A stretch of DNA of 64,000 bases. Source: CBDHDJ01 sp965261645 (lineage in GTDB: Bacteria > Pseudomonadota > Alphaproteobacteria > SHVV01). The translations under genes and the position numbers were made by a program. The stretch lies in contig CBDHDJ010000004.1 of assembly GCA_965261645.1 (NCBI GenBank), positions 1,054,001 to 1,118,000 on the forward strand, read 5' to 3'. Positions 8,730 through 15,877 of this stretch are shown here, piece by piece. Under the pieces are notes generated by a model, which saw only the letters and a list, made by a program, of their open reading frames with translations, ran no database searches and was not told the origin of the DNA. How positions within the stretch are numbered: position 1 is the first letter of the stretch; each line of letters opens with the position of its first letter.

Positions 8730-9186
8730 GGCGAGTTCAATCGGTCGTCGCAACACTCTGGCATAGGAGGTTGCTATGACGGTACGCAGACGGCGGTCGG
8801 ATCGGTCTGGACGGAGCAAGTTGCATTCGCCAGGTCGATCACGACATTGCCAGCGCAGCTTCGCCGCTCGCTGACCTGGGACCAGGGAGCAGAGATGGCC
8901 AGGCATGGGGATCTGCGGATTACAACCGGCCTTCCCGTCTACTTCTGCGAACCGCACAGCCCTTGGCAACGCGGAACGAACGAGAACACCAATGGACTGC
9001 TTCGACAGTACTTCCCGAAAGGAACCGATCTGAGCGCACACAGTCCGGACGTACTCGCAGTTGTTGCTGACGCGCTCAATACACGGCCCCGCAAGACCCT
9101 CGGATGGAGAACTCCCGCCGAAGCTCTGGACCAGTGCTTGCAGGCCAGTCAAACTGGACGTGTTGCGACGACCGGTTGAACTCGCC
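8730..9186 (+). mobile_element. Internally deleted IS30-family element nested in the IS3 element
   Basis: This 457-bp insert starts GGCGAGTTCAATCGGTCGTC and ends in the inverted form of the same sequence: 27-bp terminal repeats at 8730-8756 and 9160-9186 with one mismatch. It is flanked by a 3-bp duplication TTG (8727-8729 and 9187-9189), as IS30 elements make. Full IS30 elements are about 1.0-1.2 kb, so more than half is missing: the start of the transposase gene is joined directly to its C-terminal region. Both ends survive, so it could be moved by a transposase acting in trans. Confidence 0.9.
8776..9179 (+). pseudogene. IS30-family transposase remnant
   Basis: A good ribosome site (AGGAGG at 8765-8770) and ATG at 8776 begin a frame reading MTVRRRRSDRSGRSKLHSPG, an IS30-like N-terminus. 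The rest of the recognisable protein is in another frame: LPAQLRRSLTWDQGAEMARH, then FCEPHSPWQRGTNENTNGLL with the final catalytic glutamate, then KTLGWRTPAEAL, ending at 9179. The internal deletion joint lies around 8825-8845 and shifts the frame. The helix-turn-helix and the first catalytic aspartate are gone, so it cannot encode an active enzyme. Confidence 0.87.
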
Positions 9187-9689
9187 TTGTGATCCGCGAT
9201 CCGAATGGTGGATACAGCCCCTTGGCGGCTGTCGTGACCGGACAGCGGCCTTGAGCGCTGCCAAGGTGAGCCGCGTATCGATCGAGCGGCTGATGGCATA
9301 ACCAATGACGCGGCGTGACCACGCATCGAGGATGACGGCGGCATAAACGAAGCCAACGGCGATCGCGACGTAGGTGATGTCTGCGACCCAGAGCTGGTTC
9401 GGCCTGTCGGCCGTAACGTCCTTGGCGCGGTTGGAGAAGATCGGACTATCGTGATCGCTGTCGGTTGTGGCGATGAAACGCCTGCGACGCTTGGGCTGTA
9501 GGTCGTGCTGGCGCATCAGACGGCGGATCTTCTTACCGTTGACGACGATCCCCTGATGGCGTAGCTCGGCCCCGACACGTCGATAGCCGTAAGCCTCAAA
9601 CTCTTCGCAGATCGCCGTGATGCGGGCGACGATCTCGGTGTCGGCCTCGGTCGCCGGCGTATCGTAGTAGGTGGAGCGCGGCAGGCCCA

Positions 9690-10040
9690 TCAGACGACAT
9701 CCTCGCGCGATGGTGAGCCCACGGGGCCGGCAATCACGGACGTAGTCGCGCTTCTCGGCCGTGGTGCGCTCTTGAGTGCCCCTTTTAGAAACTCGATCTC
9801 CAGCGCCTGCCGGCCTACCAGGCGCTCAAGGGCAGAGATCTTCGCCTCAAATTCCTGGAGAAGGCCGGCGGCCTCCACGTCTTCGTCAAACGCGCCGGCT
9901 TCGAGCTTCGACACCCAGATGCGGATCAGGTTGCGCGAGACGTCGTGGCGCCTGGCCAGCCCGTGAAGGGTCTCGCCTCCGAGATATTCCTGAGCAACCT
10001 GTCGCTTGAACTCAATACTGTAGGTTCGGTGCTTGGCCAT
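9690..10040 (-). CDS. IS3-family transposase OrfA
   Basis: OrfA of the IS3 element, ~116 residues, with the helix-turn-helix DNA-binding region GLARRHDVSRNLIRIWVSK and a leucine-rich coiled segment (LERLVGRQALEIEFLKGAL) used for multimerisation. The ATG at 10040 is preferred because AGAGG lies about 9 bases upstream; ATGs at 10049 and 10067 are alternatives. The OrfB frame is open upstream of its own ATG, back to an A-rich site at 9781-9786 (AAAAGG on the coding strand), consistent with the programmed -1 frameshift that makes OrfAB. The gene itself appears intact. Confidence 0.85.
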   Translation of the reverse strand: MAKHRTYSIEFKRQVAQEYLGGETLHGLARRHDVSRNLIRIWVSKLEAGAFDEDVEAAGLLQEFEAKISALERLVGRQALEIEFLKGALKSAPRPRSATTSVIAGPVGSPSREDVV

Positions 10041-10121
10041 GGCTTCCATCCTCTGAAAGCCCAGCATTCCCGGTCAATTCCAAACGTGCAACCTGTCCAC
10101 CCTCAGGGGCGCACTCCAATC

Positions 10122-11159
10122 TTCATTTGGCAGCGAATGGCCGAGGTCAATCCAACGTCGGATCACCGAGCGCATCGACGATCGTATAGTGGTTGTGCCC
10201 CTCCAAGACCACGGTCTCCAACGCCAGGCCGCGCGTACGCCACAGTTCGGCGTAGGTTCGGGTTTGGCGATGAAACTCATCGGTCTCCTCGCCACCGACG
10301 GCGAGGATCAGCGGCGCGGCCGCTTCCGGCACATTATGAATCGGGCTTTGACGCTGGACCTGATCCCCAGTCAACTGCAACTTGTCATTGATCTAACACA
10401 GGCGCATCGCCTCCAGGTTGTAGAGACCGCTGATCGCGCACCCGCCCTTGACGAGATCGGACGGCAGATTGGCCGCGAAGGCGGGCCAATCGGTCGACAG
10501 GAGCATGGCGGTCAAAGGCTTATCCCTCTGGCTCCGGTAGGATCAACGGGTGGTGGCCTCGATGCTACGCGCGCAGCGGCGAGACCCGGCTAAGGCCCAG
10601 GCAAAGTGCGCTTTCGCGACCAACTACCCGCTCGCCAACCGACAACTGCGTAGCCCCCTCATATTGCGTTACCGGATGCAGAGGGATAAGCCTTGGCGGT
10701 CAAATGACCGCCAGCGGAATGGCCCGAGACGTATATACGCTCCGGCGTGGCGGCGAACTCTTTGGCATGGCGCCACACCCAAGCCAAAGCGGCGCGGCAC
10801 TGGCGCACGATTTCATCGATGTCGACGGCCGGCGCGAGAGCGTAGTTGACCACGACGACGACGGCGCTTTGGTCCGCCAGCCCATCGGCCACGTAGCTGA
10901 ATTCGTCCTTGCTCATGGCCTGCCAGTAACCGCCGTGGATGAACACGTGGACGGGAGCGCCGAGTTCCACCGCCGGAAAGATGTCGATCACCTCGTCGGG
11001 GCGCTCACCAACCGGCACGTTGAGCCGGCACGGGCGCCGCGCGCGGAGCTCCTCGCTCCAGGCCGTCCATTTCTTGAAAAAGTCCTGCCACTCGGGGTGT
11101 CGGGCCCGCATCTGATACTGAGCGTCCAGGCCTTCCCGGTCGTAGCCGTGAAAACTCAT
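10122..11159 (-). pseudogene. Alpha/beta hydrolase (kynurenine-formamidase-like), decayed
   Basis: The N-terminal part (11159 down to about 10703) reads as an alpha/beta hydrolase with the oxyanion motif HGGYW and the nucleophile elbow GHSAGG. It is cut by a 180-bp MITE-like insert at 10515-10694. Beyond the insert the original frame resumes (MLLSTDWPAFAANL), then hits TAG at 10393-10395 where a tyrosine is expected, then continues as KLQLTGDQVQRQSPIHNVPE and AAAPLILAVGGEETDEF to the catalytic-histidine region EGHNHYTIVDA. It ends near 10147, possibly after a small frameshift, next to the IS3 end. Relatives hydrolyse formyl-kynurenine or small esters. The ATG at 11159 is chosen because the family N-terminus (FHGYDREGLDAQY) starts there. 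Confidence 0.88.
10515..10694. mobile_element. MITE-like miniature element (180 bp)
   Basis: The ends are inverted repeats of 25 bp with two mismatches: 10515-10539 begins AAGGCTTATCCCTCTG, and 10670-10694 is its reverse complement. The element is flanked by an 8-bp duplication GGCGGTCA (10507-10514 and 10695-10702). Deleting it with one duplication copy restores the hydrolase reading frame. The inside (about 130 bp) has no convincing ORF. The target is a palindrome (GGCGGTCA-AA-TGACCGCC in the reconstructed gene). The parent transposon family could not be identified. Confidence 0.85.
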
Positions 11160-11331
11160 CTGTCCCTCATCGGCGGGCCGCACGTCCGTGCCGCGGGTCA
11201 AGGGGCAGAATTTGCCCCGCGATTCGCGTAACTGGCCCTATTCCCGACACGTAAACCAATGATATTAATTACGTTCTTCCAGATCCAGACTTGGCGCGGG
11301 GTTTGCTTGAACAAGACCATATAGGCGCGTC

Positions 11332-12132
11332 ATGAGTATTGATCCGAGCCACGGCACCAGCTTTCGCCTCCCTCCTGACGGCCGCGCCACCGAAGTGGAT
11401 TTCGGTGGCTTCGGTGACGGCACGTCCGTGAGCGGCACCGGGCCGAGCGTTTGGGGCGAGGACGGCTTCACCTTCAGCGACCTCGTCGATCTCGTCAACC
11501 CGCTCCAGCACATCCCGGTCGTCTCGACGATCTACCGCGCGCTCACCGGCGATGACATCGCCCCGGCGGCCCGCATTCTGGGCGGCAGCGTTCTGGGCGG
11601 GCCCTTGGGCTTTGCGGCGTCGGTGGTCAACGTCGCGATCGAGGATGCAACCGACCGGGACATCGGTGGTCACGTCTGGGCGTGGCTGAATGGCGAGGAT
11701 ACGGCGCCTGGGCAAAGCGCGCCCACAGCCGTGGCCAGCAACGCCAAGCCATCGTCTAGCCACGCGGACGTGGAACCGATGATGCTCGCATTCGCTCCAG
11801 AGCGTGGCCAGCGCCCGGGCTCGGGCACCGGCGCCGCGAGCGGAGCCGAGCCGGGTCATGCGATATCACCCGAGCCGGCACACACCGCCCATGCACCGGC
11901 TGCCAACGCCATTCTGATGGCCGGGGACCAGCCCGTGGTGGTGCCACCGAATGCGCTGTTTGAGGCCCTGCCGCTGCCGCCTGGCGGCGCTCTTGGCGCG
12001 AGCGCGGGCGGCGAAACGGTGAACCTCGCCAAACGCAGCCTCGAGGACTATCCGGCGCGCGAGCTGGCCGAGCACCTTCGCCTTTACATGCTCAGCCGCG
12101 GACTCGATACCGGATCGCATGAAGACCTATAA
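11332..12132 (+). CDS. Hypothetical protein with conserved N-terminal region and low-complexity middle
   Basis: A 266-residue protein of unknown function. The N-terminal ~125 residues look like a real domain: a FTFSDLVDLVNPLQHIPVVS block followed by IYRALTGDDIAPAARILGG and a glycine-rich GGPLGFAASV stretch, a pattern I associate with uncharacterised alphaproteobacterial proteins. Residues ~130-215 are rich in Ala, Pro, Ser and Gly and look disordered. The last ~30 residues (LEDYPARELAEHLRLYMLSR) may form a helix. There is no signal peptide. The gene lies between the decayed hydrolase and the L,D-transpeptidase, and its 3' end is part of a 35-bp tandem duplication. Confidence 0.65.
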   Translation: MSIDPSHGTSFRLPPDGRATEVDFGGFGDGTSVSGTGPSVWGEDGFTFSDLVDLVNPLQHIPVVSTIYRALTGDDIAPAARILGGSVLGGPLGFAASVVNVAIEDATDRDIGGHVWAWLNGEDTAPGQSAPTAVASNAKPSSSHADVEPMMLAFAPERGQRPGSGTGAASGAEPGHAISPEPAHTAHAPAANAILMAGDQPVVVPPNALFEALPLPPGGALGASAGGETVNLAKRSLEDYPARELAEHLRLYMLSRGLDTGSHEDL

Positions 12133-12172
12133 ACATACTCGACGCCGGGTCGCATGAAGCCCGATAAACATA
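12103..12172. repeat. Two tandem copies of a 35-bp imperfect repeat
   Basis: Bases 12103-12137 and 12138-12172 match at 30 of 35 positions. Both share TCGCATGAAG and ATAAACATA. The first copy includes the last codons and the stop of the preceding gene; the second lies just beyond it. It looks like an old local duplication of the gene end rather than a mobile repeat. Confidence 0.75.
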
Positions 12173-12215
12173 AAGGTCACCAACGACGGGAGGGCGTGTT
12201 GCCGCGCAACGCATT

Positions 12216-12716
12216 ATGGCCATCATTACCGTTCGCAGCTCCAGCACGCTGTCGTGGCGGAGCAAGGCTTACCGCTGCGCACTCGGCATAAACGGCGTCA
12301 CGTCGCGTAAGCGCGAGGGCGACGGCGCCACGCCGCTGGGCTGCCTCGCCCTGCGCCGCATCTTCTATCGCGACGACCGCACAAATCGGCCGGTCAGCGC
12401 CCTACCCGTGGCCAAGTTGGATCAGAACGATGCCTGGTGCGACGACCCGGAGGATCACGCCTACAACCGGCCGGTCACAGTGCCCTATCCGGGTCATACC
12501 GAGCCGCTTTGGCGCGAGGATGGCCTGTACGACGTTCTCGCCGTCATAGGTCACAACGACGACCCTGTGATCCGTGGCTGTGGCAGCGCCATCTTCCTCC
12601 ATGTCGCGGCATCCGACTTCGCGCCGACGCGCGGCTGCATCGCCATGGCGCGCGAGGATCTCCTCGCTATTCTCGAAGAGGGCGGTGCGGATCTCGAACT
12701 CTGCGTCGTCGATTAG
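12216..12716 (+). CDS. L,D-transpeptidase (YkuD-type) domain protein
   Basis: A 166-residue single-domain protein of the L,D-transpeptidase family, which cross-links peptidoglycan or attaches proteins to it using an active-site cysteine. The catalytic block is visible near the C-terminus: HVAASDFAPTRGCIAMARED, with the histidine upstream (GHNDDP) and the cysteine in RGC. The N-terminal part has the usual KREGDGATPLGCLALRRIFY substrate-side segment. No signal peptide or LysM domain is present, as in the short YkuD-only subgroup; how it would reach the periplasm is unclear. It is convergent with yggS, 10 bp away. Confidence 0.83.
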   Translation: MAIITVRSSSTLSWRSKAYRCALGINGVTSRKREGDGATPLGCLALRRIFYRDDRTNRPVSALPVAKLDQNDAWCDDPEDHAYNRPVTVPYPGHTEPLWREDGLYDVLAVIGHNDDPVIRGCGSAIFLHVAASDFAPTRGCIAMAREDLLAILEEGGADLELCVVD

Positions 12717-12726
12717 GCAGCGCCGC

Positions 12727-13440
12727 CTAGCGGCGTTCGCGCGGCCCAAAGATCGCCGTGCCGATGCGCACGTGCGTCGCACCGAATGCAACCGCCACCT
12801 CGAAATCCTGGCTCATACCCATGCTGAGTTTGGTGAGCCCGTTGCGCCGCGCGATTTCGCGCACGAGGGCGAAATGCAGAGAGGGTTCCTCGTCGTGCGG
12901 TGGAATGCACATCAAGCCCGTGACGTTGAGGCGGTGCTCCTCACGGCACGCCGCAATCAAGGCGTCGGCATCGGCGGGGTAGACACCGGCCTTTTGCGCT
13001 TCCTCACCGCTGTTGACCTCGATGAAGCACTCTACCTCACGCCCGGTCTTCGCCAGCTCACGCGCGAGCGCGCGAGCGAGTTTGGGCCGGTCGATCGTCT
13101 CGATCACATCGAACAGCGCGACAGCAGGCGCAACCTTGTTGGTCTGCAACGGACCGATCAGGTGTAGCGTAGCTTCGGGCTCCGCCGCCTTGAGGGCGGG
13201 CCACTTCTTCTCCGCCTCCCGGACCCGGTTTTCGCCGAAGCAGCGATGGCCCGCCGCAAAGGCCCGTTCAACCAACTCGGGGCCATGAGTCTTCGTCACG
13301 GCGACCAGGGCGATGTCATCGGGCGCACGACCCGCGCCCCGCGCGGCATCGGCGATGCGCGCCTTGACGAGAGCGAGATTGGCTGCGATATCGGGCGCGC
13401 CGGTGGCCGCACTCGCAGTGTGCAGCGGTTCACCGGTCAT
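12727..13440 (-). CDS. YggS-family pyridoxal-phosphate-binding protein
   Basis: A 237-residue PLP homeostasis protein with the alanine-racemase-type barrel fold but no known catalysis. The PLP-binding lysine is K50 in LVAVTKTHGPE. Other family blocks are GENRVREAEKKW, LHLIGPLQTNK, LMCIPP, SMGMSQDFEVAVAFGATHVRIG and the C-terminal IFGPRE. The ATG at 13440 is chosen over an in-frame start at 13509 because the family N-terminus begins close to it. The gene is divergent from the ThiE-like gene, with only 23 bp between start codons. Confidence 0.9.
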   Translation of the reverse strand: MTGEPLHTASAATGAPDIAANLALVKARIADAARGAGRAPDDIALVAVTKTHGPELVERAFAAGHRCFGENRVREAEKKWPALKAAEPEATLHLIGPLQTNKVAPAVALFDVIETIDRPKLARALARELAKTGREVECFIEVNSGEEAQKAGVYPADADALIAACREEHRLNVTGLMCIPPHDEEPSLHFALVREIARRNGLTKLSMGMSQDFEVAVAFGATHVRIGTAIFGPRERR

Positions 13441-13463
13441 GGCAGTTTCGCTGACGGCGCGAC

Positions 13464-14117
13464 ATGGGATCGGTTCATTCAACCACCGCGACGCTAACAG
13501 CTCTGGCACGGCAACTCAACGCGCGCCACCGCGGGGCGCGGACATTGCCGGCGCTGCTTTTGTTGAGCGACGATGTCCGTCTCCCGGACCCTTTGGCCGC
13601 GGCGCGGGCGCTGTCCAGGCACAGTGGCGTCGTCCTTCGGCATTACCACGCCGCCGATAAGGCCCGGTTGGCCAGCAGGTTGGCCACGGAGTGCCACGCG
13701 CGCGGCTTGGCCCTGCTGGTGGCCGGCGATCCCGCGCTTGCCGCCCGCGTGCGCGCCGATGGGCTCCACCTTGGTGAAGCGGGGCTCGCCGAGGTGCGCC
13801 GCTGGCGCCAGCAGCGGCCCGATTGGCTGATCACGGTTTCGGCCCACTCCTTGCCCGCCCTGATCGAGGCAGAGCGCGCCGGCGCCGATGCGGCGTTGCT
13901 TGCGCCTGTGTTCGCAACCGCCAGTCATCCCGGTACCCGGCCGATCGGCCCGGTGCGTTTCGCCGCGCTGGTCCACAAAAGCCCACTCCCCGTGATCGCT
14001 CTCGGTGGCATCGATGTAACGACGGCGCGACGGCTCAAGGAGAGCGGGGCCGCCGGCCTCGCCGCCATCGGCGCGCTCAAGGTGGGCGGCGAACGGCGGG
14101 CGCCCCGCCTCTGTTAG
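13464..14117 (+). CDS. thiE: Thiamine phosphate synthase / TenI-like protein
   Basis: A 217-residue TIM-barrel protein resembling thiamine phosphate synthase, which joins the thiazole and pyrimidine phosphates. Visible family features are LLLLSDDVRLPD at the first strand, RADGLHLGEAG (about residues 93-103), ITVSAHS, the substrate loop LAPVFATASHPGTRPIGP and the phosphate-binding VIALGGID. It lacks the classic charged 'GQ.D' after HLG and no other thiamine genes are nearby, so a TenI-like or otherwise diverged role is possible. It overlaps the 3' end of the convergent CysC-fusion gene by 4 bp. Confidence 0.7.
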   Translation: MGSVHSTTATLTALARQLNARHRGARTLPALLLLSDDVRLPDPLAAARALSRHSGVVLRHYHAADKARLASRLATECHARGLALLVAGDPALAARVRADGLHLGEAGLAEVRRWRQQRPDWLITVSAHSLPALIEAERAGADAALLAPVFATASHPGTRPIGPVRFAALVHKSPLPVIALGGIDVTTARRLKESGAAGLAAIGALKVGGERRAPRLC

Positions 14118-15760
14118 TCTTGATTGAAGGCGAAATTATTGAGGACGTACTCGACGATCGTTGCGACGCAAGCCTCGATATCCGCAGCGCTCGTATCGAC
14201 AACCAACTCGGGCGCTTCCGGCTCCTCATAGGGCGCGGAGATACCGGTGAATTCGGCTATACCGCCCGCCCGCGCCTTTTTATACAGCCCCTTGGGATCG
14301 CGCTGCTCGCAGGTTTCGAGATCACATCTGATGTAGATCTCGTGAAAGGCATCGGGCATCGCCGTGCGCGCGCGCGCGCGATCCGAGCGGTATGGTGAAA
14401 TGAATGCCGTCACCGCGATCATGCCGGCCCGCGCCATCAGCGCCGCGACCTCGCCGACACGGCGGATGTTTTCCGAGCGGTCCTCGGGCGAGAAGCCGAG
14501 GTTGGCGTTGAGACCCTGGCGAATGTTATCGCCGTCCAGGACGTAGATCTGACAGCCGCGTTGGAACAGTTGCTTTTCGACCTCGATCGCCAACGTCGAC
14601 TTCCCCGCCGCCGACAGCCCGGTTAACCACATGACGCCGCCCTGATGGCCGTTGCGCTCCGCACGCGTTGCGCCGTCCACACGGTGCTCGACCCATTGCA
14701 AGTTGGTCGCCCGCACCGTGATGAGGTCACGCTGGTCCGCATAGCCCTTCATGTTGAGAACACCGCCACCGACGAGCTCGTCATCGTCATAAACCAGGAC
14801 TCGCCCGGTTATCGGGTTGGCGTCGAAGGGGTCGAGGGCAACGATCTGGGGGGTCCGCCACACGACTTCGATCCGGCCCCGCCCGAACGCCGGCACCCAC
14901 TCGACGGACTGCACCGTGACCTCCTGGCGGCCACCATTCAGCACGACACTGTAGCGCGCGCCGGGTTCCGGCGGCTCCGGCGGCAGCCACAGCAGATGCG
15001 CGCGGCAAACGTCCGTCTCGACGGGAACGTCTTCCAGTCCGCTCACGAGCCCGCCCGGCGTCGCCGCCACCGACTGGCCGGTCTCGAAGACGATGCTTTG
15101 GCCCGCACGGGCGTGGGTCACCTGTTCGCCGGACCCGGCCAGGGCGAGCGTGGCGAGCGTGGCCTCGTGATTGACTGGGGAGAACATCAGGCGCTCGCCG
15201 GCAGCCACGCGACCGGACAGAATCCTGCCTTCGATTCGGGCGCCCTCGGCCCTGGTCGCCACGCTGTCGATCACCATGCGGAACGCACCGGGCGGCGCAT
15301 GCGGCGAGAGAGCGCCAAGCGTCGATGCAAGGGCCGCGCCCCCCGCCGAAACGCCGGAGACCGGCACGACGAACCGCGCGGTCAGCCCGAACGGCGCGAG
15401 ACGTTGGGCGACATCCTGCACCTCGCCATGCACGGCCAGGCCGATCTGTTCATGGCCGAAGAGCGCGAACAGGCCGAGTGTCCGATCCGCCTCGCCATCG
15501 CCGAGAGTCGCTTCGCCGAGCGCCATAAGGCACGCGTCGATGGGCACATCGCTGCTCGCGAGAGCCGCCAGCACCGCGCCCAGCGTCGGTGCCGCGATCA
15601 GCCGAAACGACCGCTCGCCGATCGTCACGGGCACCTCCTCGCCGGCAGCGGCGACCGCCGCGCCGAGCGCGCTGGAAAGCGCGGCGACGAGGTCGGGATC
15701 GCCGGTGACGAGCAGCGTTGGCGAATCGGTCCGGTGGCGACTCATGAATTCGGGCGACAC
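14114..15760 (-). CDS. Adenylylsulfate kinase (CysC) fused to a degenerate CysN-like GTPase region
   Basis: A 548-residue fusion. The C-terminal ~190 residues form an APS kinase that makes PAPS: P-loop GLSAAGKST near residue 380, LDGDNIRQGLN, FSPEDRSENIRRVGEVAALM and DPKGLYKKARAG are all present. The N-terminal part matches the two beta-barrel domains of CysN in layout (MVIDSVATRAEGARIEGRI, HARAGQSIVFETGQSV, CRAHLLWLP). The GTPase domain is shrunken to ~135 residues without a P-loop, DxxG or NKxD motif. No cysD is adjacent. The kinase is probably active and the rest structural. The GTG at 15760 and ATG at 15745 are both possible starts. Sulfotransferase genes follow on both sides of a porin. 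Confidence 0.82.
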   Translation of the reverse strand: MSPEFMSRHRTDSPTLLVTGDPDLVAALSSALGAAVAAAGEEVPVTIGERSFRLIAAPTLGAVLAALASSDVPIDACLMALGEATLGDGEADRTLGLFALFGHEQIGLAVHGEVQDVAQRLAPFGLTARFVVPVSGVSAGGAALASTLGALSPHAPPGAFRMVIDSVATRAEGARIEGRILSGRVAAGERLMFSPVNHEATLATLALAGSGEQVTHARAGQSIVFETGQSVAATPGGLVSGLEDVPVETDVCRAHLLWLPPEPPEPGARYSVVLNGGRQEVTVQSVEWVPAFGRGRIEVVWRTPQIVALDPFDANPITGRVLVYDDDELVGGGVLNMKGYADQRDLITVRATNLQWVEHRVDGATRAERNGHQGGVMWLTGLSAAGKSTLAIEVEKQLFQRGCQIYVLDGDNIRQGLNANLGFSPEDRSENIRRVGEVAALMARAGMIAVTAFISPYRSDRARARTAMPDAFHEIYIRCDLETCEQRDPKGLYKKARAGGIAEFTGISAPYEEPEAPELVVDTSAADIEACVATIVEYVLNNFAFNQD

Positions 15761-15877
15761 CCACCACCGGCAGCCCGCCGCCGGACGGTTGGGAGGAACA
15801 AAGGGCGCCCGCCGGCGCGAATAAGACCGACAAGGGAGGCGCCTGCCAAGGACGTGCTGAACGCGCCTGGCCGCAGC

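Larger units (their letters stand above)
8436..9690 (-). pseudogene. IS3-family transposase OrfB, split by an IS30-type insert
   Basis: The catalytic half of the IS3 transposase. The N-terminal part (9690 down to 9187) contains the first two acidic catalytic regions (WVADITYV and HHSDRGSQ). The C-terminal part (8726 down to 8436) begins YAAADYRKLLAKHG and carries the final DDE glutamate in ENAMAESFMKTLKVE. They are separated by the insert at 8730-9186. Joining the flanks with one copy of the duplicated TTG restores the frame exactly (GSQ-YAAADY), so the gene was intact before the second insertion. Its ATG overlaps the OrfA stop as TGATG. Confidence 0.9.
8408..10118 (-). mobile_element. IS3-family insertion sequence, interrupted by an IS30-type remnant
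   Basis: Terminal inverted repeats occupy 8408-8434 and 10092-10118. Both begin TGGAGTGCGCCCCT and both end in GGACAGG, differing only in the six bases between. The element is flanked by a 3-bp direct repeat ATC (8405-8407 and 10119-10121), the expected target duplication. Removing the nested 457-bp insert and its 3-bp duplication leaves 1251 bp, a standard IS3 size. OrfA and OrfB are read leftward in a -1 frame relation. The element sits just beyond the 3' end of a decayed alpha/beta-hydrolase gene. Confidence 0.93.
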
